DNA from: Medicago truncatula
Taxonomy: Eukaryota; Streptophyta; Magnoliopsida; Fabales; Fabaceae
DNA length: 64,000 bases
NCBI RefSeq assembly: GCF_003473485.1
Contig: NC_053044.1
Coordinates: 50,818,091 to 50,882,090, forward strand
Reading direction: 5' to 3'
Below the pieces are notes generated by a model that saw nothing but the letters and a program-made list of their open reading frames with translations, was not told the origin of the DNA and ran no database searches. The position numbers were made by a program, and so were the translations under genes. Positions 47,323 to 59,433 of this stretch are shown piece by piece. Position 1 is the stretch's first letter. Each line of letters starts with the position of its first letter.

Positions 47323-47681
47323 CTAGCATGCAGAAGGGCACTTTGTGACCATCTATCCGCTCTTTATATTGCGTTAATGTGTATAAATTACGAACAATAA
47401 TTTTTATGAAATTTTGATTGAAATTATTTTAATTTTGATTAAAATTATAGGTATAAATAATAGATATTTTGCACTTCATATTGTATCAAACTATACCTAT
47501 CTTTTTCAATGATACAAACAATATAACAAATATAATTTTTTTGAAAGAAACAGATATAAATTCTTATCTTTTTGAATGACACCAATAAAATATCATTTTT
47601 ATAGTCAAATTTGTTTAATTGTATAATTGAAAGTGAAAATGACACTCCAAACCTATGTATTTTCTTTATATATAGTATAGA
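47323..47681 (-). mobile_element. Short non-autonomous Helitron (359 bp), inverted
   Basis: On the minus strand it starts TCTATACTATATATAAAG at 47681 and ends CTAG at 47323-47326, preceded by an imperfect hairpin (GATGGTCAC/GTGCCCTTC). Flanking A and T fit the Helitron target. Same family as 46595-46939 but with a different terminal hairpin. Confidence 0.82.
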
Positions 47682-47778
47682 TAAATAATATATTTATATG
47701 GTATAGATATAGTATAGAAGATACTATATATATATATATATAGATAATATATGGTTTTGGACTGGTTTTTTCACTTCT

Positions 47779-47918
47779 TTTTTTTTCGGTAGATAGACGA
47801 AATGGCAAAGCCATTATAAACTCACACACACAAGTGGAGGTACCAGGGTTCGAACCCCGGTCATGACATCCGACCTAACAATTTCGACATTTTGCCAGTT
47901 GAGCTAGGACTTCTGGAT
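47779..47918 (-). mobile_element. tRNA-derived SINE with 16-bp target-site duplication
   Basis: On the minus strand: A box TAGCTCAACTGG, B box GGTTCGAACCC, GTACCTCCACTTGTGTGTG, poly-A. The 16-bp direct repeat TGGTTTTTTCACTTCT flanks it exactly (47763-47778 and 47919-47934). Confidence 0.92.
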
Positions 47919-47959
47919 TGGTTTTTTCACTTCTAATTATACTCTTACACAAATTTTGA

Positions 47960-48234
47960 CTATAAGAATTATATTTTGTTGGTGTTATTAAAAAAGATAA
48001 GAATTTATATTATAATTGTTATGTTGTTGATATCATTGAAAAATATAAGTATAATTTGCTACAATATGAAAATACAAAATATATATTATCTATACCTATA
48101 AGAATTATATTTTGTTGGTGTTATTAAAAAAGATAAGAATTTATATTATAATTGTTATGTTGTTGATATCATTGAAAAATATAAGTATAATTTGCTACAA
48201 TATGAAAATACAAAATATATATTATCTATACCTA
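47960..48234. repeat. 137-bp tandem duplication
   Basis: Two almost identical units beginning TATAAGAATTATATTTTGTT and ending ATTATCTATACC. The near-identity suggests a recent event. Confidence 0.92.
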
Positions 48235-48337
48235 TAATTTTAATCAAAATCAAAATATTATAAAAACATTGTTCGTAATTTATACGCAATTTCACAATAA
48301 AAAGAGAGAACATGCGGGTGCCGATATGAACGCTAGC

Positions 48338-49450
48338 TGATGACACTCTGTTGTCTCTCTTTTCTTAGTCATTTTTTTAATGTATTTTTAATGTGAACTA
48401 CTCATTGTAATCTTGGGAGTTAAAAGCAAAAAGAACAGAAAGTTGGAAATCTCAGGAAGCACAAATCGGGTGCCAATTTCATACAATCGTGTGCCGATTT
48501 CAAGGCCAGGAAGACCATTTTGTTTCGAAAATTTTCGGCCGTCGATTTCGCAGGAGCAAGGAACATATATTTTGATTTATTGAGATTTTCGGTGGCCGAT
48601 TTTTCCTGTGGCTATATAAGGAACACGGATTTTCTGAATAAGGGTTGGAAATTGGAGAGAGAAAAGGCATATTTTGGAGCTGAAGCTTTGCAGATATGGT
48701 GGGAGACCATCAAAACTCATAGTTACTATGTATGGATTTTACTTTTGCATTAGTTATTTGTACTTTAGCTATGAGTAACTAATCTCTCAATGGTTAAGAC
48801 TTTAGTGTAATCTGATGTAATTTTATGGAAACCTAATATGTATGAACTCCCTTGAATATCAATGAAAGTCTAGTTTAATTCATATTACCTTGTGTTTAAT
48901 GTTGTTTGTATGTTTATTATTGACTACTAGCACTAACTTCTTGAATATGAAAATTGATCTTAGAACTTGAATGATCACTAGTCCTGCCTTTTGACTCTGA
49001 TCTAGGTAATAGGTTTAACCTAAGTAATTAAGTTAGAGATAGAAAATTATTAGATTGTGACTCAGAGATTAACAGACTGTTAAAATCTCTAATAGTCCCG
49101 AATTCACTTAAGAGATTGTCACTTGCGGAGAGAATTCTAGGTCAAGAGATTGAGTAGAATTATCGTGTTAATCTGTTGTTAAATTAGATGAACATTGATT
49201 GAATTGTGGGTGCAAATTACCGTAGAAGAACATTAGAGGATTCAAAGGTCTTAATCATATTTTTCTCATTATTTTCTAAAACCAACTTTTACCGTCTTTA
49301 CACAGTTTATGTTACAAATACCAACTCGATTGTCTAGAGCAACCTGAAATTTAATACATCCTTTTGATAATGAAATTGCAAGTTAACAACGGTCCTCGTG
49401 GATACAATCATTAGTATTACTTCGATAATTTTCTTGCCAAAATCCTATCA
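48338..49450 (+). mobile_element. Solo LTR (1.1 kb) with CTAGC target-site duplication
   Basis: Starts TGATGACACTCTG, ends AATCCTATCA, and is flanked by CTAGC at 48333-48337 and 49451-49455. It contains a TATA (GGCTATATAAGGAAC near 48610), a polyadenylation-type region and CCTCGTGGATACAATCATTA near the 3' end. No coding region. It inserted into the CTAG terminus of the Helitron on its left; Helitron-like sequence resumes at 49456. Confidence 0.82.
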
Positions 49451-49455
49451 CTAGC

Positions 49456-50828
49456 TGTTATAGATGTTATATTGTTGTGTCATAAATAAAAGAATTTATA
49501 TTATATTTATTATATTTTTTGTGTCATTGAAAAATATAAAAATATTTTGTTGATTTAGTTATATATATCAAAAGTTCTAAAACAATAACATTAATCATTT
49601 ACAAACGTTATTGCAATAAAAAGACGGACACGTCCGTCCGCCAGTGCGGAGATAATTAAAAACCATTTATTTATTGGGTAGAAAGAAAATCTGCTTTTGA
49701 GAACTCTTTTTAAGTGTGTGTGTGTCTATATTGCAGGCAAAGCTCATACAAATTTTTCTTTTGACTTTTTACGACAATTTGCTTGCAATTGCACATTGGC
49801 AATCAAAGTGGCATCGCTATTCAAAACAACAGGGTGCCATGCATCAACAACTAATTTCTTGGTTGTTGACAAATTAACTAGAAAACACCTAAACATTGAT
49901 TAATAATCCATAAAAGAAACTATTCAGTGATCAAAATGCATATAAATATACGTTTCTTTAATTTTTATTATAAGAATGAGAATGCCATTGATCATATTTC
50001 TGCAAACAAATCTAATCACTAATAACAACTGGATTAACCAAGTGTGATTTTCTACAGGTTAAGGTTTACTAGTACAATATGACTATAAGTTACATGTGAA
50101 AAGCTCATACAAGGTTGGTATAGATGCTGGAAGTAAACCTTGCTCATTTGAAAAACATTGCTTATATAGGTAAGTGATAGCAGCAACACTAAGGGATGTA
50201 GGAATAGGTTTATTAATTGAATTAAATGAAGTAGCATTTTCATATTTCTATTCCATTTTGAGGTTGCTACTAGTTTTTTTTACATAAAAGTACAGCTAAA
50301 TAAATTTGTTATTAACTTAGATACATAGGAGAATAGTGGGAATTGGCAAGAAGCTAAAATATGAATAAACAACCTTGAAATTGGGATTTAGAACCTCTAA
50401 AAACTTATAGTTTGGACAATACATTACCAAATTTTCCAAATTGATTTATGATTACTTAATTAGTTATATAGGTTTCATTTAATAAGTCTTATGACTAAAA
50501 TTAACGTTGAACTTCAAATGATTTCATGTACCAAAACTAGTAACAGTGTCCAGTTTTAATTTACCAAAGTCTAGGTTCACATCAGAAACAAGAACAAATA
50601 GAAAATCACACGATAAGGAACGATGATCTTAGTTAGGTTGAGGATTAAGAATTCTGATGATTGTCCTCGAGCAGATTAAATACTTACTAGAATCTAAGGA
50701 ATAAAGAGAGTAAAGGGAAAATATTCCCTACATCATTAGTTGAGACAAGATATTAATAAGCAAATATTAGAAAACAGGTTCCATATTTATCTATTTTCTA
50801 TCCAATCTAGTGTGAGTCGCTAAGAAAA
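49456..50828. other. Helitron remnant and serpin 2 downstream region
   Basis: 49456-49660 continues Helitron-family sequence ending in ACGGACACGTCCGTCCG, a decayed terminal hairpin. 49730-50130 matches the orphan flank at 40630-41870. The short frame at 50052-50243 is not supported as a gene. Confidence 0.55.
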
Positions 50829-52366
50829 CTAAACAAGAGGATTGAGCACATGTCCAACAAAGAGGATTGTTTCGGTTGAATCTTCTCTAATTAGAAATAA
50901 GAAAGGGTGGTCGGCTACAAAGTCTAGTCGATGACTTATAATACTTATACCCCTGATTTCAACAGTACAAGCAGTGACCGCAGCAGCTTCAGTTCCTTCT
51001 TCATTCACTTCGATGAAAGACTTGTGAAATATCTGGGAAACAAAATGGTCTTGATCTTGATCTGGAAGAGAGTCCACCATTTTAGTCAAAGAGAAATCTA
51101 AACCCACTCCTAACTCCTTCAGGATATCAGAAATTTCTTGTTCAAATGAAACCTTGAATCTTGGAATTCTGAAGTCACCTACTTTGACTTTAGAAAGATG
51201 AAGCTTGTGGTGTAGTAACTCAGATTCAGAAGCCACCTTCTCAACCAAAGCTGACAGTCCATCTCTTGTGTTTGGAAGAAAAATGTACATAGAGAATTTC
51301 CGCGTATCTTCTCCTTTATTATAAGGAAGGCAAAGAACTTTAAAATCATCAAAAGCTCCAATAAACTGCTTCTCTCCATTGGTCATGAAGGGAACCTTGA
51401 CTGAGCTTCCATTATGAAATCGTAGTCTTTTGTTTCCGAAGCATCAAATTGTTGATTCCACACCCCTTTGAAGTACAGTGCATTAGCAAAGATGAGTTTT
51501 GTGAATTTGTTGACTGACCCTGGAGGAAGAATTTTCTCAATAAGGCCATTTGTCTCCTTATTGGCCCATGAGTTCACATCATTCGTCACTTTATCAGCCT
51601 ACAAAATCATACCAAATTTTAAAATAAAGTATGCATCATCAAATTTATGCTTCAATTGTAAAACCATGTCCTCTGAATTATATGCTTCAATTGTAAAACA
51701 TGTCCTCAAAATTATGTTATGAAATAAAGTACACAAATTGATGTGAAGGTAGATCCATTAATTAACAGAAAATAAAGCAGCTAGGGCATGGATTGTAGTG
51801 AAAAAGAAAAATACCTTGTTCTTGAAATCTACGGAAGACAAAGCGGCCTTATAATCAGGATAGACGATTTGTTTGAAGGAAGGTTTAAGAGAAAGGGATT
51901 GTTCAACCCATAGGCCATTGACAAAAGAGACGCAAGGCCCACTGGCAGGAGAAGGATCATTGAGTATGGCTGAAAGGAGATGAGAGGCAAAGGAGTTGAG
52001 ATGATCAATGGATTTTGAGCCGAGGAAGTCGAGAAGCTTTTGATGTGTGGTACCCTCAGAGCCAGCCGCAATGATGATGAGCACGGAGTGGATTAACAAT
52101 GGCGAAAACACAACATTCTTTTCTTTAAGTTCTTGTTTGGAGAGCAAATGGTTGGCCATGGTCATGGAAACCTTGATTAGGTCATGGTTCATATCTCTTC
52201 TATTAGTTAGAGAATGAGAATGTGGTTGCGGCCGGTCCCGTGGCACAGGAGAACGAGAGCGGTTGTAAGAAGGAGGTGGAGGAGAATGATGTTGCTTGTC
52301 TTGTGGCAGAGGAGAGATGCTGCGGCGGCTCTGGTGAGGGCGAGGGGATGGAGAATGGCGTTCCAT
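50829..52366 (-). CDS. Serpin 2 with Ser/Pro/Arg-rich N-terminal extension, one frameshift
   Basis: Exon 1 52366-51815 (184 residues) and exon 2 51598-50829. Residues 1 to about 58 are an unusual RS/SP/His-rich extension (RSRSPVPRDRPQPHSHS) before the serpin core (DLIKVSMTMANHLLSKQ). The core continues through GSEGTTHQKLLDFLG, SFVNGLWVEQSLSL, LIFANALYFKGVW and SSVKVPFMTN to the hinge VNEEGTEAAAVTA, the reactive loop, and DFVADHPFLFLIREDSTETI/LFVGHVLNPLV. A single-base deletion near 51413, just before the NGSS motif, shifts the frame and ends the first reading frame early; all else is intact. It is either a very young pseudogene or a sequence error. Plant serpins act as suicide inhibitors of proteases; the target cannot be read. 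Full length would be about 440 residues. Confidence 0.75.
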
Positions 52367-52466
52367 GATTATGAGAGTGGTTACAGAATCGAGAGTCGGG
52401 TGACAGTGTATATTAAGGTGAAAGATGTCCTAATATTGACTGAAGGCAACAGGATAGTTGAATGAA

Positions 52467-53024
52467 TTTGTTGCTATCTATTTCAATTGCAATATATAAG
52501 AAAAGTTAACTTGCTAATCAAGTCAGTGCCATCAAATTATTTACTTTTCTACCATATATTTCTTGTAGAATTTTTTTCTACCGCATCTTTTCTACCATAT
52601 TTTTTTTTTCTCTACCATATATTAGCACAGAACTTTTCTAGAAAACTGAGTAAATAAAATGAATGCAGATGTTCCTATAACACATTCAATGCCTAACGAT
52701 TATGAGGAATCAATTTATGGAAAGGAAAATAAAAATCATGAAGGCAGAATGTGATCAATGATGATAAATGTTTCTCTAATTAAAACAATTTTAATGGAGT
52801 AAATAGCCAAAAACCCCTCCGAAATTGTGAATTCTTGCAAATACCCCCTCAAATTAGAGAAAAGGTGAAAACCAAAATTGTTAAACGTTTGTAAATTTAC
52901 ACACATAAGTTTTTATGAAATTTTAATTTTGATTAAAATTATAGATATAGATATTTTACACTTTAAATTTGTAACAAATTTTACTTATCGTTTTCAATGA
53001 CATCAACTTTATATATAGTATAGA
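52467..53024. other. Serpin 2 upstream region and Helitron 5'-end fragment
   Basis: 52490-52570 is the counterpart of the displaced serpin 1 upstream region at 39.7 kb. 52885-53024 is a minus-strand Helitron 5' fragment starting TCTATACTATATATAAAG at 53024; its 3' end is missing. Confidence 0.65.
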
Positions 53025-53479
53025 TATAAAAAAGAAGTTGACTGCTAATCATGTTTGTCAAAAAAAGAAACTTGCTAATCAAGTCGATGCAATCAAATTA
53101 TTTATTTTTCTACCATATATATTTTCTTATATTGAATGTTTTTCTACCGTAATAAAGTTTTTTCTTCTTCCTCTGATAACAAGTATGACCATGTCGTGTG
53201 TTTAACCCTAATAGAAAAATTTGTGATAGGAATTTGAGTGGTTATGTCCGGGTATTGACCCTCTAAAAAAAATGTCTGGATATTGGAGTATATTCTGGAA
53301 TCTTACTCTTTGTGTATAGATGAAAATGCTCTTAGGTAGTATGTTGCTAGCCTTTTTTCCAAGATTTTCATGTTCTTGCTTGTAAATATGTTGATAGAAT
53401 TTGTTTTAAGAGAGGTAATGATACCGAGTTAAACTTTTCTACGTGTACAAATCATTCTTTGATAGAGTTGGTCTTCGTT

Positions 53480-54190
53480 TACCTTACCTTTTACTGAGTT
53501 CAAGTGCGTGGTGATGAGGTTGTTAGACAACCCTCCTTGTCAACTTCATCCCACCTGTTGAAATTTATTAGATGTTTTGAGTTTCTATGTGCGCATTGGA
53601 AAGTGTCTTGCACAGCGACATTAAGCTTTTGCTTTTACCAACTGAAGATCGACAGCCTGGTTGTTATTTCTTCAATGAGTGGTCAACAAATCTGAGTTTG
53701 TACGAACTTTTTGAATCTAAATTCCAAAAGTTGCTTGTATTACTGGTGATCCTTTACTATTTTGCAATGTTGCGGGTGAGCCAAAAATTTCCTTGAACTA
53801 GAACTCAAATCCAGCGGGTTTGAAATTTGAAAGGTGTTATGAGGAGCTTTTGAGTTATATCCTCAAACGTGAATGTGATCCTCCTAGATCGAAGAAGTAC
53901 TTCAGTAAGTGTCATTGAGTCGTCTCTGAATTTTCCGAACTAGAATTTAATGTTTGATATGTTGTTTTTTTATCTTGCAAAGGCACTAAAAATGAAGAGA
54001 GGCAGGTTGGCTATACTACTTGCCAAGGCGAAAAACAAAGGAAAATGTTCATGCTTCACTGAAAGATTTGAAGAACATAAATCTGATTCTCCACCTGTCC
54101 CCCAGGAAAAGAAGAGCAAAAAGGACATTGTTATTGGTACCTGGCGAGATATTTTTGCTGTTGAAAAATTTTCCTTTTTATATGAAATAT
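53480..54190 (+). pseudogene. Degenerate transposon-type protein remnant
   Basis: Frames interrupted by stops give FIRCFEFLCAHWKVS, FYQLKID, ISLN-NSNPAGLKFERCYEE and LLSYILKRECDPPRSKKY, followed by a separate basic stretch (MKRGRLAILLAKAKNKGKC). The order resembles plant putative gypsy-type transposon proteins (N-terminal domain) from memory. Not a functional gene. Confidence 0.35.
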
Positions 54191-54384
54191 GATTTTGGTT
54201 ACACACCAATAAATTTTCCTTTTCCTAGCGCATAAAACTATATCATATCCTTTTAATTCGTGTTAATATATTACAAAAGACTTATTTTTGTTTTAGATTG
54301 TTTCTAGACAGATTTTACAATTAATTAGTTTATTAATAACAAAAACTCAATCAATTAATTTATCAGAAAACAACTAACGATTAA

Positions 54385-54942
54385 TATCAGGTAATTAACC
54401 CTGGCATGAAATGAGTTAATTGATTATTGCAAGCCAGTTAATCGATTCTTATGGCAGAAAAGATGACAGAATATAGGCGAAATGTACAAATTGAGGGTTT
54501 TAGTTTTGGTTGCTTAACCTTGCATCGAACTAGGAAAAAGACAAAATTATGGGCCGTTACATTTTACTCCTCTTAAAACAATTTCGTCCTAGAAATTCAA
54601 TTGAAGATCATTGGACGAATAAACAGCAGAATTTCAATTTGAATTTGAATTTGGCACAAATGGAAATACCACGGACATTACTAATTCAAGTTCAAGCGCA
54701 AAGATAACGACTTGGAGTGTACAAGGACCCCAATTGGAAACCAAAATAAGTAAATAACGACAAAACAAAACAGAACAGAACAAAGCAGAACACCAAAACA
54801 GTAGGAACTAGAGCCCTACTCTAAGTCTGGTTCTTGGACTCACAACCAATATCTGTGGTGCAGTACGTCCTGTCCCATGGTCCCCGGTGCTTCTTGCTGT
54901 TGCTGCTTAGCTTGTTGCTCGTGTGGTGGAACCTGATTCTAG
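54385..54942 (-). mobile_element. Second copy of the gypsy fragment and coiled-coil tail region
   Basis: Collinear with 43670-44385: the gypsy end (TTGAATTTCTAGGACGAAAT-type on the minus strand, 54570-54600), TTTGGCACAAATGGAAATA, and the tail region ending at GGTGGAACCTG. Here the tail frame is broken. It is followed by an LTR insertion and then TAF4 exon 4 sequence, as in derivative B. Confidence 0.65.
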
Positions 54943-55728
54943 TTTGAAATTTTAGTTTTGTATTTTTGTGAATGTTGGATAAAATACAATAATAAAAAGT
55001 GAAGAATGGTGGAAATAGACAGAAATGATAACCAAACAAATTCCCAATCCAAGGAAGATGTTTAATTTGGTAGAGGATCGCCACAAGAAACGTGGTTTCT
55101 TGATAAGATCAATGCATGGTTCAATCCAGAACCAAAAAGAAGCAAAGCTTCACAACACACAAAGTGTATTTTTTTATCAAAATTCTACCTGTCCCTTCAT
55201 TATTTTCGCCCCCTTTATATAGGAAATAGGCTTGGATGCTGAAATGCTTACAATCATAACATAATTAGTGTTATAACTCCTAGGTGGCTAGTTATTACAA
55301 AAGAGGTTACAATTTAATTGGATCTTTAAAGTTGGTGGCTGATCAATGCATGAGAAGGTTACATATTCATTTGCACATTGATTTGTGAATGCTTATTATG
55401 GCTAGACGTTACATTTCCACAAACACCACCTTTAATTCTTCAGCTAACATACTTTAACCACGTCTTCTACTTACAGCTCATTCTGCACCATTAAATATTC
55501 TGAATTTGCTCTTGACTCAAACAGATGAAATGTAGAGAATTTTGTAAGCTTTCCAACGAGTTAAAGATCACCTCAAACGGACATCCAGAGCTCCAGATAT
55601 AGCCAAAACAAGACAGACATATCATGACCTACGAAAATAAGACTTTGAACCCAAAATTAATTTGGTTCTTTTATTCCACAATGACTTTATTATTCTTTTC
55701 AAGAGAGAGAATATTAGGATCACATCAA
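54943..55728 (-). mobile_element. LTR-like insertion between tail and TAF4 copy C
   Basis: On the minus strand: TGATGTGATCCTAATATTC near the start, TCCGTTTGAGGTGATCTTTA, a TATA box (CCTATATAAAGGGGGC, 55212-55227) and an AACATTCAC end. It separates the coiled-coil tail (left) from TAF4 exon 4 sequence (right), which are directly joined in derivative B. Ends are approximate; no target-site duplication found. Confidence 0.5.
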
Positions 55729-55734
55729 TACAGA

Positions 55735-57007
55735 GCCTTGATTGACACCAATACCCTGTTCAATTTCACCAGAGTTAACAATAGGCATCCCATGCAATTT
55801 AGATAAATGTTCAGTTGACACAGATCAACCTCGCATTCACTTAGAATCGTTGAATGTACTCTGCCGTATTACACCCAAGTGATTTAGACCAATGTTCAGA
55901 TCTGGAATTCTCCTTATGTGTAAATCATGATGATGAAGTTGTGGTCTGAGAGATGATAATGAACCAGTTATTGTCCCGGAAAAATGGCTGTAGTTACCAC
56001 CACTGCTTCCATATGTCGATGGGAAATGTATATGCTGTTGTTGCTGCTTATTAAGGCCTTGCATGTGAATGGTGGATCTTTCAGTTTCTTGACTAATAGC
56101 AATAGAACTGGATGTTGGTAATTGATTTGATTGCACGACTCGAACATCATGTTCCTGAGGTTTTTTAGCACTGATGTCCATAGTTGAATAGGTTGGCTCA
56201 CTCTTTACTTGGATAGCTGAAGAAGCATTATGAGAATGGTCTGCAGCTGCATTCCAGCTTCTCTGATGCAGTTGTGCTAATGCATCGGGATCATTAAATT
56301 TTGTTCCACTGGAAGTAACAGTAGAAATCCTTACAGGGGGCTGCTGTCCACCAGAAGAACCTGTGTTGGTTTTTGTCTACAAGAAAAAGGACGGTTCTTA
56401 GCATAACGTTGAAACCTATCTCTAACCACCTTAAGAAAAAACATCTATTCTACCTACCTGTTGTTGCACTTTTGCTAATGCTATCCTAAGCATCTGATCC
56501 CCCACAATCCCTTTCATAAGCCGTACAAAATGTTCTTTGGGCATTTCATCTCTCTATAACGAATGACAACAAAATTGACAAAACCAAAAACTTAGTAATA
56601 TGAACAAGCCTTGCACAACAAACTTTAGTAGTTTAGCACGGAAGAGATGGAAAAAGGACATGATAGTGAAACTGGATTGAGAAACCCACCTTCAATTTAT
56701 TAAATAAAGTTTGAAGTTGCATGGCCCTGTCCTTGGGAAGTTGGCGAATCAAGATAGGAAGCAACAAGCCAAATGGTACCTGTTTACTACGATTGACTTG
56801 GCTACTCGGTTGTTCATTGATTGTGGCTTGTTGATTACTCATCTGCTGCAGCTTTGCATGCTGAGAGATTCACAGTTGGGATTATTTGTTTTGATTGCCT
56901 CATGGTTAAAGACAGGATCTTGAACTGTATTTGTTTGAGTATGTTGGTGGTAAACAGTTACAGTCTGGCCTTGGAGACGTTCATCTTGAATCATAGCATT
57001 ATTGTCT
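55735..57007 (-). pseudogene. TAF4 derivative C, truncated
   Basis: Exon 2 remnant 57007-56690, exon 3 56553-56458 and exon 4 56376-55735, with splice sites intact. From an internal Met at 56842 the reading frame is open through the complete RST domain and about 180 codons of exon 4 to a TGA at 55837 (after FNDSK), giving 262 residues. Upstream in exon 2 the frame is broken (near 56865), and beyond the stop the exon has deletions. The nucleotide sequence is closer to full TAF4 than derivative B is in exon 4. Probably a pseudogene, but an RST-containing product from the internal Met is not excluded. Confidence 0.75.
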
Positions 57008-58315
57008 GAATGTAATTAAGAATTTGTCAACCAAACAGAAAAATAACATGAATCAACAGTCAATATAGCATTCCTGTATTCAGATATTCTGATCTATAAT
57101 AATAATAATAATAATAATAATCTATTAAAGCTGACTCCAAATCTTGTTGATGACACCTCAGCTTTCTATTTACCATATACTTTCAATTGTGCCTGCAAAT
57201 TTTCCAAGTTGATTACATTTTCTACTGTTAGCTGAACAACAACAGTCAGTGAACTTTTGCACATTGTATAATATAATTCATAACTCCTACAATTCCAAAA
57301 CTCCCATCAAAGGCTCGTTCTTTTCCAATTCCTCCATTAAATCCTTGAAACTCTCATTTAATTCCCCTACATTTCAACCTCCTTATTCTGACTTCTCCTT
57401 ATCCTCCCTTTTTTTTGGTGAAATAGTGTGCATTCTGCAGTTTTTTTTATAAATGTAGTCTACTGTTACGTAATAGACAGGAACAGGAGATAGTATGTAG
57501 AATGCTATATTTTAGAGAAAGAGACAGATTGCGTTAAGATATTGTCACGTAAGTACGGTTCTGATGCTAAAAAGCTGCAGCAGTATTTGATATGCCAGGC
57601 TTTTGGAACAAGAAAAAAGGATAAGATATTAGAGACACCTTATAATCTAAACTTAATTAATGGGAAACCTTATAATAGTTGTTAGGTAAACAAAATGGCT
57701 TATTACCTGTTTTAACTAACTTTGATAACAATGATAGTAACAATCTAACATATATAAACTAGCTCTTAAGTAATGAATAATCAGATACATAAGTACATAT
57801 TCTTGTTTTTAAACAGTGAATGAAAACTAGAAGAAATATGTGATAAACAAAAGTGCTGAGATTTAAAGGGGGTGTTAGAAAGAGAACTAACTAAAAAGGA
57901 AAAGATGACAAGAATCTTAACAAGAGGGTTAATAGTCAGCAAAAGTACAAGAAATCAACCATGCAGATTTTGTTTGAAGAAGCAATAGTGGTGATTGGTA
58001 AATTGATATTGAAATTTGATATAGGGATTCATTATTTTAAGCTGGAGGAATGATATGTGAAACTTAGTTGTTGAGTGCAGTGTTGTCAATATCTCACGTT
58101 TCATGCAACAATCTTGAAAGAAACAGATTCAAACGCAATCGATACAGATTCAATAGCCCTTTTCTTTTAATAGCAAATGTTGGTAATCAATTGTTAGCAA
58201 TACTACTGGGAGGGAGTTAAACACACAACCCCTTATCTGTCAAAAAGAATGAATCTAATGAACAATGTACAAATATGATAGCAAGAGCTCAAATATAACG
58301 TAAATCAGTGAATAC
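57008..58315. other. Spacer (former intron 1) of derivative C
   Basis: Contains an (AAT)n microsatellite at 57097-57121 and AT-rich sequence, far longer than intron 1 of full TAF4 (91 bp), so something has inserted; I cannot name it. The 67-codon frame at 57249-57452 has no recognisable domain. Confidence 0.45.
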
Positions 58316-59433
58316 CTGCATCTGAATCAGGAAGCTGAGAATTTGAAGCATTTCCGCCTGTGTCTCTATTCAATGGATCTTGGAACATTTCCACATCCTG
58401 TGGTCTGAGAGATGATAATGAACCAGTGATTGTCCCCAAAAAAGGGTTAAAGTTGCAACCACTGATTTCATATGGCAATGGGAAATGAATATGTTGTTGT
58501 TGCTGATTATAAAAGCCTTGTGTGCAAACTGGGGTGTTTTCAGTTTCTTGACTAATGGTGTTAGAACTGGATGGTAGTAATTGAGTTGGTTCCACTACTC
58601 GAACATCATGTTCCTGAGATTTTTTAGCACTGATGTCCATAGTTGAATAGCTTGGCTCACTCTTCACTTGGATAGCTGAAGAAGCATTATGAGAATGGTC
58701 TGCAGCAGCATTCGTACTTCTCTGATGTAGTTGTGCTAATGCATCAGGACCATTAAATTTTGTTCCACTGGAAGTAACAGTTGGCATCCTTACAGGGGGC
58801 TGCTGTCCAGAAGAACCTGTATTGGTTTTTGTAAGAAAAAGGATGGTTCTTAGCATAACGTTGAAATCTATCTTTAACCACCTTAAGAAAACACATTGTA
58901 AGATAAAGTAAACTATCTATTCTACCTACCTGTTGTTGCACTTTTGCTAATGCTATCCTAAGCATCGGATCCCCCACAATCCCTTTCATAAGCCGTACAA
59001 AATGTTCTTTCGGTATTTCATCTCTCTATAACGAATGACAACAAAATTGACAAAACCAAAAACTTAGTGATATGAACAAGCCTTGCACAACAAACTTTAG
59101 TAGTTAAGCACGGAAGAGAGGGAAAAAGGACATGATGGTGAAACTGGTTTGAGAAACCCACCTTCAATTTATTAAATAAAGTTTGAAGTTGCATGGCCTT
59201 GTCCTTGGGAAGTTGGAGAATTAGAAGCATCTCCGACTATTTCTTGATTCAATGGAGCTTGGAACATTTCCACATCCTCCCCTGAAAGCACAGTTTCATC
59301 CTGCAGACAACAAAACACAGTGATGGTACAAGTTAAGCCCCGATTCAAAATCAACAGATGTTTTTTGAGAAGTATACAGTATAGAGGAGAAAACCTCATC
59401 ATCATTGAGAAGAATAACAATAGATGGGTCCAT
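58316..59433 (-). pseudogene. TAF4 derivative D, rearranged; fused at its end to exon 1 of copy C
   Basis: The exon 1 start 59433-59395 (MDPSIVILLNDDE) is followed by a 94-bp GT-AG intron not present in full TAF4, then 59300-59162, where exon 1 (SGEDVEMFQAPLNQE to ASNS) runs directly into exon 2 (QLPKDKAMQLQ) with a frameshift. Exon 3 is 59025-58930. Exon 4 (58831-58400) has lost its acceptor AG by a short deletion. Inside exon 4 the sequence jumps from SLRPQ to DVEMFQDPLNRDTGG, an exon 1 segment with its own donor (58316), which belongs to copy C. Unequal crossing-over between tandem copies explains this. Confidence 0.8.

Larger units (their letters stand above)
47735..48336 (+). mobile_element. 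Decayed short Helitron with internal duplication and SINE insertion
   Basis: A degraded TATA-rich start near 47700-47740, interior words of the Helitron family, and a 3' end GAACGCTAG at 48328-48336. It was interrupted by the SINE at 47779-47918, carries a 137-bp tandem duplication (47960-48234), and its terminal CTAG was itself hit by the solo LTR at 48338. Confidence 0.6.
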
